Assembly: GCF_947495565.1 (NCBI RefSeq) | Contig: NZ_CANLZM010000011.1 | Location: 124,001 to 188,000 of the forward strand | DNA: 64,000 nucleotides | Origin: an uncultured Pontibacter sp. | GTDB taxonomy: Bacteria; Bacteroidota; Bacteroidia; Cytophagales; Hymenobacteraceae | Reading direction: 5' to 3' | Shown here: one piece after another, positions 39,038 through 48,863 of the stretch | How the letters are laid out: the number at the start of each line of letters is the position of its first letter | Position numbering within the stretch: the first letter of the stretch is position 1 | Made by a program: the position numbers and the translations under genes | Notes under the pieces: generated by a model | What the model was told of the DNA's origin: nothing | What the model saw: the letters and a program-made list of their open reading frames with translations, nothing else | The model's database searches: none

Positions 39038-39554
39038 GAAGTTTGTTCTAGGTATTTATGATGATGAAGATGTGCTGTTAACAGCCATCGAAAATATCCG
39101 CGCGGCCGGAACTAATATTTATGAAGTGTTTTCTCCTTACCCAGTACACGGCATTGACGATGTATTAGGCATAAAACGATCAAGATTACCGATTGTAGCA
39201 TTTTTTGGAGGATTAACCGGAATGTCTTTCGCACTATGGATGCAAATATGGATGATGGGCTTTGACTGGCCGATGATAATTGGTGGTAAACCACACATCT
39301 CCCTGCCGTCTTTCATACCAGTTACATTTGAGCTTACGGTTCTTTTCAGTGCCTTCAGCATGGTGATCACATTCTTTATTGTATCTAAACTAAGGCCATC
39401 GTTAAAAGTTAATGTATTTGACAAACGCTCTACAGACGATAAATTTGTAATGGCGATAGAAGTGAAGGATGGAGTTACTAATATGGATGCTCTGAATGAT
39501 CTGCTTCGCTCTAACGGTGCAATTGAAGTTAATGAGAAGGAGGTAGTAAAATAA
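39030..39554 (+). CDS. actD: Alternative complex III subunit ActD (DUF3341)
   Basis: 174 residues. A cytoplasmic N-terminal region with [23 protein letters not shown] and [12 protein letters not shown] is followed by two membrane helices (about 55-75 and 95-115) and a C-terminal domain. DUF3341 is the ActD family; in the complex it is a membrane-bound subunit with a structural role. It overlaps the end of actC by 8 bp (ATG inside the last codons) and its stop overlaps the actE start by one base (TAATG). Confidence 0.92.
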   Translation: MNKKFVLGIYDDEDVLLTAIENIRAAGTNIYEVFSPYPVHGIDDVLGIKRSRLPIVAFFGGLTGMSFALWMQIWMMGFDWPMIIGGKPHISLPSFIPVTFELTVLFSAFSMVITFFIVSKLRPSLKVNVFDKRSTDDKFVMAIEVKDGVTNMDALNDLLRSNGAIEVNEKEVVK

Positions 39555-40219
39555 TGAAAAGATTAATAAGAACAGGCTTTAAAGCCTCAGCTATACTTTT
39601 CTCTGCTGCAGTTCTCATTTCCTGCAGCAATGAGCAAGACCCAGGGCTGGAATATGCTCCGGATATGTATCATTCAGTTCCACTTGATCCATATTCTCAG
39701 ATCAAGGAGAACAAGTTTAACCCTGCCGGCATGAATATGCGTGAGCCTGCAAAAGGCTCAGTAGCCCGTGGAAAGCAAGGTTATAACGTCTACCTGACTG
39801 AAGATAATGCTGAAACGGCTGGAGTAGAGTTGAAAAACCCACTCACAAAGAATGCAGAAACTCTTGAAGAAGGTAAAATCCTTTATACCCGTTTCTGCTC
39901 TCCATGCCATGGCGCAGAAGGAGATGGGCAAGGCCTTGTTGGACAAAAGTTCAAAGGGGTGCCTTCTTATACTGCAGGCCGCGTAGCTGAACTTACAGGA
40001 GGCCATATCTATCACGTAATCACTTATGGTAGAGGCCGAATGATGCCTCACGGCTCACAAGTAGACCCTACAGAGCGCTGGAAAATAGTTATGTATGTTC
40101 AGCAGCTCCAAAAAGGTGAAACAGGTGCTCCTGTTTCTGATGATGCTTCGGAAGAGGCCGCTAGCGAAGCTGCGGAAACTGGTACCGAAAATCCTGTAAC
40201 CGGAACTCCTAATAACTAA
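39554..40219 (+). CDS. actE: Alternative complex III subunit ActE, mono-heme c lipoprotein
   Basis: 221 residues. A lipobox (LISC, C24) places it on the periplasmic face, and a single heme c site CSPCH (115-119) with a candidate axial Met in GRGRMMPHG (about 150-158) marks a cytochrome c domain. The C-terminal tail is rich in Ala, Glu and Thr. Family knowledge: ActE is the mono-heme subunit that hands electrons on from the complex. Starts on the last base of actD. Confidence 0.9.
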   Translation: MKRLIRTGFKASAILFSAAVLISCSNEQDPGLEYAPDMYHSVPLDPYSQIKENKFNPAGMNMREPAKGSVARGKQGYNVYLTEDNAETAGVELKNPLTKNAETLEEGKILYTRFCSPCHGAEGDGQGLVGQKFKGVPSYTAGRVAELTGGHIYHVITYGRGRMMPHGSQVDPTERWKIVMYVQQLQKGETGAPVSDDASEEAASEAAETGTENPVTGTPNN

Positions 40220-40244
40220 GTCTAAGGCATAATAATAAAGGATA

Positions 40245-41516
40245 ATGACAGAAGAAAGACTCATCATTTCCAGAAAAACGAACAATAAGTTTTTCTTAAT
40301 GATAGCTGTAGGTGTAGTTCTACTTATAGCAGGCATCATTTTTATGGCTGCAGGCGGGGGAGCAGAGCATCATGCAGAAGGCCATGGTGAGGCCGCTGCC
40401 GCAGGTCATGAAGCTGTTTCATGGACAAAACGTTTGTTCGTGAATCTATGGCTTAATAACGTGTATTTTACAGGTATAGCCCTGGTTGGAACATTCTTCG
40501 TAGCAGTACAATATGTCGCTTACGCCGGATGGTCTGTATTGATAAAAAGAATACCCCTGGCATTAAGCTACTTCCTGCCAATCGGAGGTATTGTTATGCT
40601 GGTAGTTTTCTTGTTCGGAGGCCATGATGTTTTCCACTGGACACATGAATATCTTTATGATGTAAATGATCCACGCTATGACCCAATCATTGCTGGTAAA
40701 TCAGGGTATTTGAACTTCTGGTTCTTCCTGATCAGAATGGTTATCTACTTCGCTCTGTGGATTTATTTCTCCATGTGGTTGAGAAGAGAATCAAACAACG
40801 AAGACCTGAATGGCGGAACTAACTATTACCACAAGAGTATCCGCATCTCAGCAATGTTCCTGGTAATTTTCGGTATTACTTCTTCAACTGCAGCTTGGGA
40901 CTGGGTATTGTCAATTGATACACACTGGTTCTCAACAATGTTTGGTTGGTATGTGTTCGCCAGCTGGTGGGTATCAGGCCTTGCCGCTATTACATTAACA
41001 GTAATTATACTTAAGCAGAACGGTTACCTGAAAATGGTTAACTCAAACCACCTGCATGACCTTGGAAAGTTTGTATTTGCATTCTCAATTTTCTGGACAT
41101 ACATCTGGTTCTCTCAATTCCTGCTTTACTGGTATGCAAACATTCCGGAGGAGTCGATCTATTTCATTGAAAGACTTAGCGGAAACGAAGGTCACTATAC
41201 TTGGATCTTCTTTATGAATCTGATTGTAAACTTTGTATTCCCATTCCTTGTTCTGATGACGAGAGATGCAAAGCGTCAGATGATCATGCTAAAAATAGTT
41301 ACTATTGCTATTCTTGTGGGGCACTGGTTTGATTTCTACCTGATGATGATGCCTGGAACATTACGTACCGGCGCAGGGTTAGGATTCATGGAATTGGGTA
41401 CTGCACTTATCTTCTTAGGCGTGTTCTTGCTGGCTTTCACCAAAGGACTTTCAAAAGTTTCTCTGGTGCCTGTTAATCACCCGTTCCTGGAGGAGAGTGT
41501 TCACCATCATGTTTAG
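40245..41516 (+). CDS. actF: Alternative complex III subunit ActF (quinol-binding membrane subunit)
   Basis: 423 residues, about ten membrane helices, NrfD-related like ActC. It carries the characteristic FLMIAVGVVLLIAGIIF start, a short His-rich loop (AEHHAEGHGE), a THWFSTMFGWYVFASWWVSG helix and the HDLGKFVFAFSIFWTYIWFSQF stretch. It is the second NrfD-type subunit and forms part of the membrane core. Follows actE by 25 bp; the next gene is the first oxidase subunit. Confidence 0.9.
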   Translation: MTEERLIISRKTNNKFFLMIAVGVVLLIAGIIFMAAGGGAEHHAEGHGEAAAAGHEAVSWTKRLFVNLWLNNVYFTGIALVGTFFVAVQYVAYAGWSVLIKRIPLALSYFLPIGGIVMLVVFLFGGHDVFHWTHEYLYDVNDPRYDPIIAGKSGYLNFWFFLIRMVIYFALWIYFSMWLRRESNNEDLNGGTNYYHKSIRISAMFLVIFGITSSTAAWDWVLSIDTHWFSTMFGWYVFASWWVSGLAAITLTVIILKQNGYLKMVNSNHLHDLGKFVFAFSIFWTYIWFSQFLLYWYANIPEESIYFIERLSGNEGHYTWIFFMNLIVNFVFPFLVLMTRDAKRQMIMLKIVTIAILVGHWFDFYLMMMPGTLRTGAGLGFMELGTALIFLGVFLLAFTKGLSKVSLVPVNHPFLEESVHHHV

Positions 41517-41540
41517 AGACTATACTAAAAGCGTTATAAA

Positions 41541-42611
41541 ATGATTACGATCGCCATTGGTTTATCCATTGTTCTATTACTGGTTATTCTTTTCCTGCTT
41601 TTCAGGATTGGAACGCTGTCATCAATCTTTAGAGGTTCTTCAGAGCGTGCGGCCGGTACAACAAAAATAAGTAACCGTGTTAACGGTACACTTCTTCTGC
41701 TCTTCCTGATTTTAGGAGGAGCGGCGTTTGCATGGTCTTTTGCAGATGCTTGGGATGAAATGAATCTTCCTTTGGGCTCTGTGCATGGAGAATGGACAGA
41801 TAACCTGTTCTGGACTACTATGATCATCATCGGAATAGTGTTCATTATCACGCAAGTGCTATTATTCTTATATTCATATAAGTATCAGCACCAAGATGAT
41901 AAGCGCGCTTATTACTACCCTCATAACAACAAACTGGAAATTATCTGGACGATGATTCCTGCAGTTGTAATGGCAGTATTAGTTTTCGGCGGCTGGAAAA
42001 CCTGGACAAATATAACTAGTGCAGCTCCTGAAGATGCTGTTGTAGTTGAAGTAATGGGGAAGCAGTTTAACTGGATGGTTAGATACCCAGGTGCTGATGG
42101 CAAGCTTGGTGTCGCAAAACATACATTGATCGATGCCACAAACGAAATGGGTGTTGATTTCAGTGATCCAAATGCTATGGACGACTTTATGCCACGTGAG
42201 ATCCACGTTCCAAAGGGAAAGCCGGTCCTGTTGAAGATCAGATCTAGAGACGTAATCCATAGTGTTTTCATGCCGCACTTCCGCCTTAAAATGGATGCTG
42301 TACCAGGCATGCCAACCAAGTTCTGGTTTGTACCGACTAAAACAACTAACGAGATGGCTAACGAGACAGGAAACCCTGATTTCAAGTATGAGCTAGCTTG
42401 TACTGAAATCTGCGGACGCGGTCACTTTGCGATGCGTTTTATAGTTGTAGTTGATGAGCCAGAGGATTACGAAGCTTGGTTAGCTGATCAGACTCCTTTT
42501 GTAGAGCAGAATCCACAGGTGTTAGCTAAGTTATCAACTAAAGCATCTAAAGAACTTGTAGCTGAAGCACACTCGGAGGAGAAGGCTGAAGTAGTAAAAA
42601 CTGAGTTGTAG
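41541..42611 (+). CDS. coxB: Cytochrome c oxidase subunit II
   Basis: 356 residues. Three hydrophobic segments (about 3-22, 50-69 and 92-111) precede a periplasmic cupredoxin domain with the CuA ligands H240, C287, E289, C291, H295 and M298 (in VIHSVFMPHF and CTEICGRGHFAM). The extra N-terminal helix compared with classical two-helix subunit II is common in Bacteroidota. The C-terminal tail lacks a heme c site, so this is not the caa3 fusion type. Accepts electrons for the oxidase. Starts 24 bp after actF. Confidence 0.95.
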   Translation: MITIAIGLSIVLLLVILFLLFRIGTLSSIFRGSSERAAGTTKISNRVNGTLLLLFLILGGAAFAWSFADAWDEMNLPLGSVHGEWTDNLFWTTMIIIGIVFIITQVLLFLYSYKYQHQDDKRAYYYPHNNKLEIIWTMIPAVVMAVLVFGGWKTWTNITSAAPEDAVVVEVMGKQFNWMVRYPGADGKLGVAKHTLIDATNEMGVDFSDPNAMDDFMPREIHVPKGKPVLLKIRSRDVIHSVFMPHFRLKMDAVPGMPTKFWFVPTKTTNEMANETGNPDFKYELACTEICGRGHFAMRFIVVVDEPEDYEAWLADQTPFVEQNPQVLAKLSTKASKELVAEAHSEEKAEVVKTEL

Positions 42612-42631
42612 CATTTTAATTAATACTGACT

Positions 42632-44458
42632 ATGTCTAGTACAGATATTTCGATTAATAAGGATGTGCATCATGCTCATGAAGAGCATGACCATCATCAT
42701 GATCAAAACTTTTTTGAAAAGTATGTATTTAGCCTAGACCATAAGGTAATTGCTAAGCAATTCCTCTTCATGGGTATTTTCTGGGCTTTTGTAGGTGGAT
42801 TCCTATCTATACTTTTCCGACTCCAGTTAGGCTGGCCAGAAGCTACTTTTACATTTTTAGAGCCTATATTAGGCGGCTGGATTGAAAACGGTAAGCTGAA
42901 TCCAGAATTTTATCTTGCGTTAGTGACAATGCACGGTACCATCATGGTGTTCTTCGTGTTGACAGCAGGATTAAGTGGTACATTCAGTAACTTTCTGATT
43001 CCGCTTCAGCTTGGTGCCCGTGATATGGCATCAGGGTTCATGAACATGCTCTCTTTCTGGATTTTCTTCTTGTCGAGTGTGGTTATGTTTATCTCTCTGT
43101 TCTTAGAAACTGGCCCTGCGGCTGGTGGATGGACAGTGTACCCGCCTTTAAGTGCTCTACCAGAAGCTATTCAAGGTTCTGGAGATGGTATGAGCATGTG
43201 GCTTGTAGCAATGGCTCTTTTCATTGTATCTCAGCTTTTAGGTGGTGTAAATTATATCACGACAATAATCAACCTCCGTACAAGAGGTATGTCCATGACT
43301 AAAATGCCTCTTACAATTTGGGCATTTTTCCTGACAGCTATTTTAGGACTTCTTGCTTTCCCGGTACTGTTCTCTGCAGCTCTTTTGCTGATTTTTGACC
43401 GTAGCTTCGGAACTAGTTTCTTCCTATCAGATATTTTCATTGCCGGACAAGCATTGTCAAACACAGGTGGTAGCCCGATTCTTTTCCAGCACTTGTTCTG
43501 GTTCCTGGGTCACCCAGAGGTATACATTGTAATTATGCCTGCCATGGGTCTAGTGTCTGAAGTAATTGCTACTAACTCGCGTAAGCCAATCTTTGGCTAT
43601 AGAGCAATGATTGGTTCCCTAATAGGTATCTCTGTTCTATCGTTTGTAGTTTGGGCACACCACATGTTCGTAACAGGTATGAATCCTTTCCTAGGATCTG
43701 TATTTATGTTCCTGACATTGATTATTGCTGTGCCTTCTGCAGTTAAAGTGTTTAACTGGATAGCAACTTTGTGGAGAGGTAACATTCGATTCACTACGGC
43801 TATGATGTATGCTATTGGTTTCGTGTCTCTTTTCATCTCAGGTGGTTTAACGGGTATTATCTTAGGTAACTCTGCTCTTGATATCCAGCTACATGATACG
43901 TACTTTGTTGTTGCCCACTTCCACTTAGTAATGGGTGCTGCAGCGTTCTTTGGTATGTTCTGCGGTGTTTACCACTGGTTCCCTAAGATGTTTGGGCGCA
44001 TGCTGGATGAAAAGCTAGGATTTGTACACTTCTGGTTGACATTCATTTCAGTTTACCTTGTGTTTATGCCAATGCACTACATTGGTATCGCAGGTTTCCC
44101 AAGAAGATACTATAACTGGACTGGTTTTGAGACCTTCAACATCTTTACTGATATGAACACTTTCATCAGTATTGCTGCTATACTAGGCTTTACAGCACAG
44201 TTTATATTCCTGTTTAACTTTATCTACAGCATATTTAAAGGTAGAAGAGCTACAGAGAACCCTTGGCATTCAAATACGCTGGAGTGGACTACACCGGTAC
44301 TTCCTGGACACGGTAACTGGCCAGGCCCACTACCAACTGTATACAGATGGCCATATGACTATAGCAAGCCAGGTGCTGCTGAAGATTACATTCCACAAAC
44401 AGTCCCTTATTCGCAGACGCAGTCTTCAAACCTGCCAAACGAGAGAGACTTTGAATAA
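42632..44458 (+). CDS. ctaD: Cytochrome c oxidase subunit I
   Basis: 608 residues, about 12-14 membrane helices. It has the low-spin heme ligand H101 (MHGTIMVFF), the His-Tyr crosslinked pair H294/Y298 (GHPEVY), the CuB histidines in WAHHMFVTG, and H429/H431 (VVAHFHLVMG) for heme a3 and heme a. The N-terminus is His- and Asp-rich (HHAHEEHDHHHDQN). This is the proton-pumping catalytic subunit reducing O2. Starts 20 bp after subunit II. Confidence 0.97.
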   Translation: MSSTDISINKDVHHAHEEHDHHHDQNFFEKYVFSLDHKVIAKQFLFMGIFWAFVGGFLSILFRLQLGWPEATFTFLEPILGGWIENGKLNPEFYLALVTMHGTIMVFFVLTAGLSGTFSNFLIPLQLGARDMASGFMNMLSFWIFFLSSVVMFISLFLETGPAAGGWTVYPPLSALPEAIQGSGDGMSMWLVAMALFIVSQLLGGVNYITTIINLRTRGMSMTKMPLTIWAFFLTAILGLLAFPVLFSAALLLIFDRSFGTSFFLSDIFIAGQALSNTGGSPILFQHLFWFLGHPEVYIVIMPAMGLVSEVIATNSRKPIFGYRAMIGSLIGISVLSFVVWAHHMFVTGMNPFLGSVFMFLTLIIAVPSAVKVFNWIATLWRGNIRFTTAMMYAIGFVSLFISGGLTGIILGNSALDIQLHDTYFVVAHFHLVMGAAAFFGMFCGVYHWFPKMFGRMLDEKLGFVHFWLTFISVYLVFMPMHYIGIAGFPRRYYNWTGFETFNIFTDMNTFISIAAILGFTAQFIFLFNFIYSIFKGRRATENPWHSNTLEWTTPVLPGHGNWPGPLPTVYRWPYDYSKPGAAEDYIPQTVPYSQTQSSNLPNERDFE

Positions 44459-44463
44459 GTAAA

Positions 44464-45540
44464 ATGTTAGTCAAATCTTTTCAGTATAAAAGATTTAGAA
44501 ATATTGGATTACTGACAGTCTTTGCTGTCTACTTTCTAATATTAGTCGGAGGAGTCGTTAGAAGCACTGGGTCAGGCATGGGATGCCCTGACTGGCCTAA
44601 ATGCTTCGGCAGTTGGGTTCCTCCGACTGATGTTAGTCAACTTCCGGACGATTACCTGGAAACTTATAAGCAGAAGCGGATTGAGAAGAATCAGAAACTT
44701 GCTGGTTTTTTAGAAGATCTAGGGTTTGACAAGGTTTCAGAAACTATCTTTTCTCATCCAAGCCAATATATAGAAACGGAATTTAACGTTACTAAAACTT
44801 GGATAGAGTACATCAATCGCCTAGTAGGTGCCTTGATCGGTATATTCATATTTTTAACAGTTGTATATGCTATACCATACCTAAAAGGCGATAAAAGTAT
44901 TTTCTATCTTGCTTTTGCAAGTTTTCTATTAGTTGGTTTTCAGGGGTGGTTAGGTTCAATTGTAGTTTCTACGAACTTACTGCCAGTAACAATTACAATA
45001 CACATGGCTTTGGCTCTTGTTATTGTCGCCATGTTACAATACGCAGTCGCCCGGGCTAATAAAGAGATTGAGAAAGCTGACTATAAGTCTTCTCCTAAAA
45101 TTTACTTATCCCTTTGGGTACTTGGAATATTAACCTTTATTCAAATACTCATCGGAACACAGGTTCGTGAAGAGGTAGACCTAATTTCAACTATGTTGGG
45201 AGGTGTTGATAGAGAGCTTTGGGTTGATAGATTGGGGTTAAGTTTTTACATACATCGTTCTTACTCTATATTTTTACTTGCCTTGCACATTTATGTAGCG
45301 CTACTGTTGTATAAACTGCAAAACCGAAAGCTGAATAGATTAACAAGTATTATGTTAATTTTAGTAGGTGCAGAAATAGTAATCGGAGTTATGATGGCAT
45401 ATTTTGCTATCCCTCCAATGCTTCAACCACTACACCTTACTTTTGCCGCATTATTGTTTGGTGTACAGTTTCAGCTTCTGATTATTTACAACTATGCCTC
45501 TAGCAAGGCTAAAACATCGCGAGTAGTAATTCATAATTGA
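44464..45540 (+). CDS. ctaA: Heme A synthase (CtaA/Cox15)
   Basis: 358 residues, eight predicted membrane helices, with the paired cysteines in GCPDWPKC (C41 and C47) and conserved histidines such as EYINRLVGALIG, TIHMALALV and HRSYSIFLLALH. It oxidises the methyl group of heme O to the formyl of heme A, needed by the oxidase encoded upstream. Starts 5 bp after ctaD; its stop shares one base with the next start (TGATG). Confidence 0.95.
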   Translation: MLVKSFQYKRFRNIGLLTVFAVYFLILVGGVVRSTGSGMGCPDWPKCFGSWVPPTDVSQLPDDYLETYKQKRIEKNQKLAGFLEDLGFDKVSETIFSHPSQYIETEFNVTKTWIEYINRLVGALIGIFIFLTVVYAIPYLKGDKSIFYLAFASFLLVGFQGWLGSIVVSTNLLPVTITIHMALALVIVAMLQYAVARANKEIEKADYKSSPKIYLSLWVLGILTFIQILIGTQVREEVDLISTMLGGVDRELWVDRLGLSFYIHRSYSIFLLALHIYVALLLYKLQNRKLNRLTSIMLILVGAEIVIGVMMAYFAIPPMLQPLHLTFAALLFGVQFQLLIIYNYASSKAKTSRVVIHN

Positions 45541-46436
45541 TGTACACTGGTAATTCTGAGATACTACTGCAGTTTTCTACTATGGCTAACAAAGCAACAG
45601 CATATTTTCAACTTTTAAAGTTCCGATTAAGTTTAACTGTTGCTTTCTCTAGTGCCATTGGCTTTATATTAGGTTTCCCGAACGCGAGGTGGTATGATAT
45701 CGCTTTGGTTATGATGGGAGGCATGTTAGTTACGGGTGCTGCCAATATAATTAATCAGATTCTGGAAAAGGATTTGGATAAGCATATGAAACGTACAGCC
45801 AAGCGCCCATTACCTACAGGTAGAATTACTGTAGCAGAAGCTGTGGTATTTTGTATTGCACTGGCTGTAGCAGGTACCGTGCTGCTGAGCATTTACTTTA
45901 ACCCGCTAACTGCTGCCCTGTCTTTGCTGTCCCTAGTACTTTATGGTTTCATCTATACTCCGCTAAAACGTATAAACCCAATATGCGTGTTTGTAGGGGC
46001 AATTCCAGGAGCTATGCCTCCACTAATTGGTTGGGTTGCGGCTACAGGTGCTATTGAGATTGAAGCTGTCATATTATTTGGAATTCAATTTTTCTGGCAA
46101 TTTCCTCATTTTTGGGCAATAGCATGGGTGCTAGATGATGACTATAAAAAGGCTGGTTTTAAGATGCTGCCAATGGCTGGTGGTAAAAACCTTAAAACTG
46201 CTATCCAGATAATGAGTTATACATTAGTATTGATACCCATGAGCCTTTTACCTCTGCAATTTGGTATGACAGGTATAACATCAGCTATGATTGCCGTAAT
46301 TTGTGGAGTCTTGTTCTTGGCTCAAACCTTTTACCTGATGCGTACATGCTCTAAAAAAGCAGCGATGAGTATCATGTTTGGTTCATTTTTATATTTGCCG
46401 ATAGTGCAGATAGCCTTTGTTTTAGATAAAATTTAG
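45540..46436 (+). CDS. cyoE: Heme O synthase (protoheme IX farnesyltransferase)
   Basis: 298 residues from ATG 45540, which overlaps the ctaA stop (TGATG); an ATG at 45582 would give the shorter MANKATAYFQLLKFRLSL, which is also compatible. The UbiA-family motif NQILEKDLDKHMKRTAKRPLPTG is present, with the second Asp-rich region in DDDYKKAGFKMLP. It attaches a farnesyl group to heme B to make heme O, the substrate of ctaA. Membrane-embedded with about nine helices. Confidence 0.95.
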   Translation: MYTGNSEILLQFSTMANKATAYFQLLKFRLSLTVAFSSAIGFILGFPNARWYDIALVMMGGMLVTGAANIINQILEKDLDKHMKRTAKRPLPTGRITVAEAVVFCIALAVAGTVLLSIYFNPLTAALSLLSLVLYGFIYTPLKRINPICVFVGAIPGAMPPLIGWVAATGAIEIEAVILFGIQFFWQFPHFWAIAWVLDDDYKKAGFKMLPMAGGKNLKTAIQIMSYTLVLIPMSLLPLQFGMTGITSAMIAVICGVLFLAQTFYLMRTCSKKAAMSIMFGSFLYLPIVQIAFVLDKI

Positions 46437-46444
46437 GAATAGCC

Positions 46445-47029
46445 ATGGCTAATTTTCCAATAGAAGATCAAAACAGCCGTACTGGGGTTCACCCATTAAA
46501 ATTTTCGCTGTGGTTGATTATTATAAGTATTATTATGATGTTTGCAGCTTTTACAAGCGCTTACATTGTAAGAAGAGAAGAAGGGAACTGGTTAGAATTT
46601 AATTTACCTAACATTCTGCTGATAAATACCTTCATCATTGTATTAAGCTCTGTTTCTATGCAATTGGCTCATAATGCAGCAAAGCATAACAACATGGGTA
46701 AGTTAAAGCTAATGCTTCTTATAACTTTAGGTCTGGGCACTGCTTTTCTGGTAGGGCAGTGGTATGGTTGGGCTGATTTAGTGCAGAATAATATCTATTT
46801 CGGAGGCACTGGCAGTAACCCTTCCGGCTCATTTCTGTATGTTCTGACAGGAGTCCATGGATTTCACCTTGTAACAGGGTTAATCTTTGTGCTGATTGTT
46901 TTCATGAGTAGTCTAAAGTTTAAGATACATTCTAAAAATATGCTGCGTATACAATTGTGCACGGTTTACTGGCATTTTTTAGGCGGACTTTGGCTATATT
47001 TGTACATATTCTTAAGAATAAATCACTAA
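46445..47029 (+). CDS. Cytochrome c oxidase subunit III family protein (first copy)
   Basis: 194 residues, about five membrane helices, with GVHGFHLVTGLIFVLIVF and VYWHFLGGLWLYLY, the conserved subunit III signature. It is one of two adjacent subunit III-family genes; the other (47053) is longer. Having two neighbouring subunit III-type genes is common in Bacteroidota oxidase clusters. It starts 8 bp after cyoE. Confidence 0.88.
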   Translation: MANFPIEDQNSRTGVHPLKFSLWLIIISIIMMFAAFTSAYIVRREEGNWLEFNLPNILLINTFIIVLSSVSMQLAHNAAKHNNMGKLKLMLLITLGLGTAFLVGQWYGWADLVQNNIYFGGTGSNPSGSFLYVLTGVHGFHLVTGLIFVLIVFMSSLKFKIHSKNMLRIQLCTVYWHFLGGLWLYLYIFLRINH

Positions 47030-47052
47030 ACACGTTTTTCATTATATAAACT

Positions 47053-47799
47053 ATGTCTACTTCAACTACGCTGGAAGCACCTAATACAGGTACATGGGAC
47101 GGTGGTAACGAGCCAATGAAAGCGAGCTACGGTAAACTCATGATGTGGTTTTTCCTGCTCTCTGATGCGTTTACTTTTGGTGCCTTTCTAATCGTTTATG
47201 GCCTAGCCCGCCACTCACATCTGCCTTACACAGGCGAGCCTGAGGCATTTACATTCTCAACTGAGTGGTGGCCAATACCAGAAAAGGTATTTAATGCCTT
47301 CCCTGGGTTTCACGGGGTAGATCTTCCGCTTGCGTTTGTGGCTTTGATGACGATGATTCTCATTCTTAGCTCTGTTACGATGGTGTTAGCTGTAGAAGCT
47401 GGTCACCGCATGGATAAGAACGACGTGCAGAAGTGGTTGCTTTGGACAATCTTATTTGGCGCCACGTTCCTTGGATGCCAGGCTTGGGAGTGGAGTCACT
47501 TTATATCAGGTACTGAAGAAGGAATGTTACTGGCAGATGGTACACGTATTTTCGGCGCCAATTTAACTGTAAATCAGTATGGCCCTCCATTGTTTGCTGA
47601 CCTTTTCTTCTTCATCACCGGTTTCCACGGGACACACGTTTTCACAGGATGGATACTTTTGCTTATCATCTTTATCAACACTGTGAACGGAGTTTACCAG
47701 AAGCGAGGTCATTATGAAATGGTTGAGAAGGTTGGTCTGTACTGGCACTTTGTAGACCTTGTGTGGGTATTCGTTTTCACATTCTTCTATCTGATCTAA
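47053..47799 (+). CDS. Cytochrome c oxidase subunit III (second copy, longer)
   Basis: 248 residues, about seven membrane helices, with FFFITGFHGTHVFTGWILLLIIFI and YWHFVDLVWVFVFTFFYL matching subunit III and an extra N-terminal helix pair. Subunit III stabilises the catalytic core and the proton uptake path. It follows the first copy by 23 bp. The two copies differ clearly in length and loops, so they are likely to have different roles in the complex. Confidence 0.92.
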   Translation: MSTSTTLEAPNTGTWDGGNEPMKASYGKLMMWFFLLSDAFTFGAFLIVYGLARHSHLPYTGEPEAFTFSTEWWPIPEKVFNAFPGFHGVDLPLAFVALMTMILILSSVTMVLAVEAGHRMDKNDVQKWLLWTILFGATFLGCQAWEWSHFISGTEEGMLLADGTRIFGANLTVNQYGPPLFADLFFFITGFHGTHVFTGWILLLIIFINTVNGVYQKRGHYEMVEKVGLYWHFVDLVWVFVFTFFYLI

Positions 47800-47869
47800 T
47801 ATACAGCAATAGAGTAGTAGCACTGCATGTAAAGCTTGAAGTGCGCCACTTAAAAAATATAATTTGATT

Positions 47870-48214
47870 ATGGCACATCATCATACAGAAAACGATTTTC
47901 ATAAAGCAGGCGATATTCCAAAGCCGCAGACAAAAGCGATCTGGAAAACATTTGGTATTCTGGTAGGACTAACAGCTGTGGAGTTTCTTTTTGCATTCAC
48001 TATGGATGCCGGAACTGCTCGTAACGCGATTTTTATTATCCTGACGCTGTTCAAGGCTTTCTATATAGTAGCTGAATTCATGCACCTAAAGCATGAAGCC
48101 AAGTCACTTATCTGGTCTATCATTATTCCACTTGCATTAGTTATATGGCTAATGGTAGCCTTGTTGGCAGAGGGTAGCTACTATTACGAGTCTATCACGA
48201 ATTACTTTAATTAA
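47870..48214 (+). CDS. Cytochrome c oxidase subunit IV family protein
   Basis: 114 residues from ATG 47870 (an upstream in-frame TTG would add two residues). The His-rich MAHHHTENDFHKAGD start precedes three membrane helices, with the central FIILTLFKAFYIVAEFMHLKHE stretch typical of subunit IV (CyoD-like). It is an accessory subunit of the terminal oxidase and lies 70 bp after subunit III. Confidence 0.85.
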   Translation: MAHHHTENDFHKAGDIPKPQTKAIWKTFGILVGLTAVEFLFAFTMDAGTARNAIFIILTLFKAFYIVAEFMHLKHEAKSLIWSIIIPLALVIWLMVALLAEGSYYYESITNYFN

Positions 48215-48227
48215 GTATATTTTCTTG

Positions 48228-48863
48228 ATGAAACCATTAAAGGCACTAATACTAGGTATCCTATTATTAGTGCCTATTCTTATTTTTATCTTTATCAGTA
48301 TCTTCGGTACGCATCATTTTTCGCTAAAAACTTATTACCCTAAATTAGATGATGCGGGTGGCGTAGTTTATAATGCAGCGGGTGATACGGTTTTTCAGCA
48401 AATGCCATACTTTGAGCTGAAGTCTTCTGTAGGCGAAAGTATAACACAGACTGATTTAGATAGCAACCTATATGTTGCCAGTTACTTTTCCCTACCTTGC
48501 GCAGATTCCTGCCAAAAAGTTTTTTCTCAATTGGTACGGGTGCAGGAGGTGTTTGCGAACAATCCTGAGTTGAAAATTGTTTCTATAGCAGTCAACGCTA
48601 CCCCGGATACGCTACAAGTGCTTGATGGCTTATCTCAAAAGTTTAGTGTGAAAGACAAGAGCTGGTATCTTTTATCAGGAGATGAAGCTGCTATACAAAA
48701 TGCAACTAAAATACCCAGCGACTCAATTACTTCGCAACGATTATTGTTAGTCGATAAACAAAAACATATTCGTGGAGTCTATGATGGGACAAACACGGAG
48801 GATGTTGATAGACTTATACTTGAAATAAACGTCTTACTGGATGAATACAGTAAAAGAAAGTAA
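48228..48863 (+). CDS. SCO1/SenC-like membrane-anchored protein, copper histidine missing
   Basis: 211 residues from ATG 48228. One membrane helix (about 7-28) anchors a thioredoxin-like domain with the CxxxC pair C91/C95 (LPCADSCQKVF). In SCO copper chaperones a later His is the third copper ligand, within HTDRFVLVD-like strings; the aligned position here is T168 (ITSQRLLLVD). The neighbouring residues match the family, including IRGVYDG, so this looks like a SCO fold without the usual His. It may then act as a thiol reductant for CuA rather than as a copper carrier, or bind copper differently. Starts 13 bp after subunit IV; overlaps the next gene by 23 bp. Confidence 0.85.
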   Translation: MKPLKALILGILLLVPILIFIFISIFGTHHFSLKTYYPKLDDAGGVVYNAAGDTVFQQMPYFELKSSVGESITQTDLDSNLYVASYFSLPCADSCQKVFSQLVRVQEVFANNPELKIVSIAVNATPDTLQVLDGLSQKFSVKDKSWYLLSGDEAAIQNATKIPSDSITSQRLLLVDKQKHIRGVYDGTNTEDVDRLILEINVLLDEYSKRK

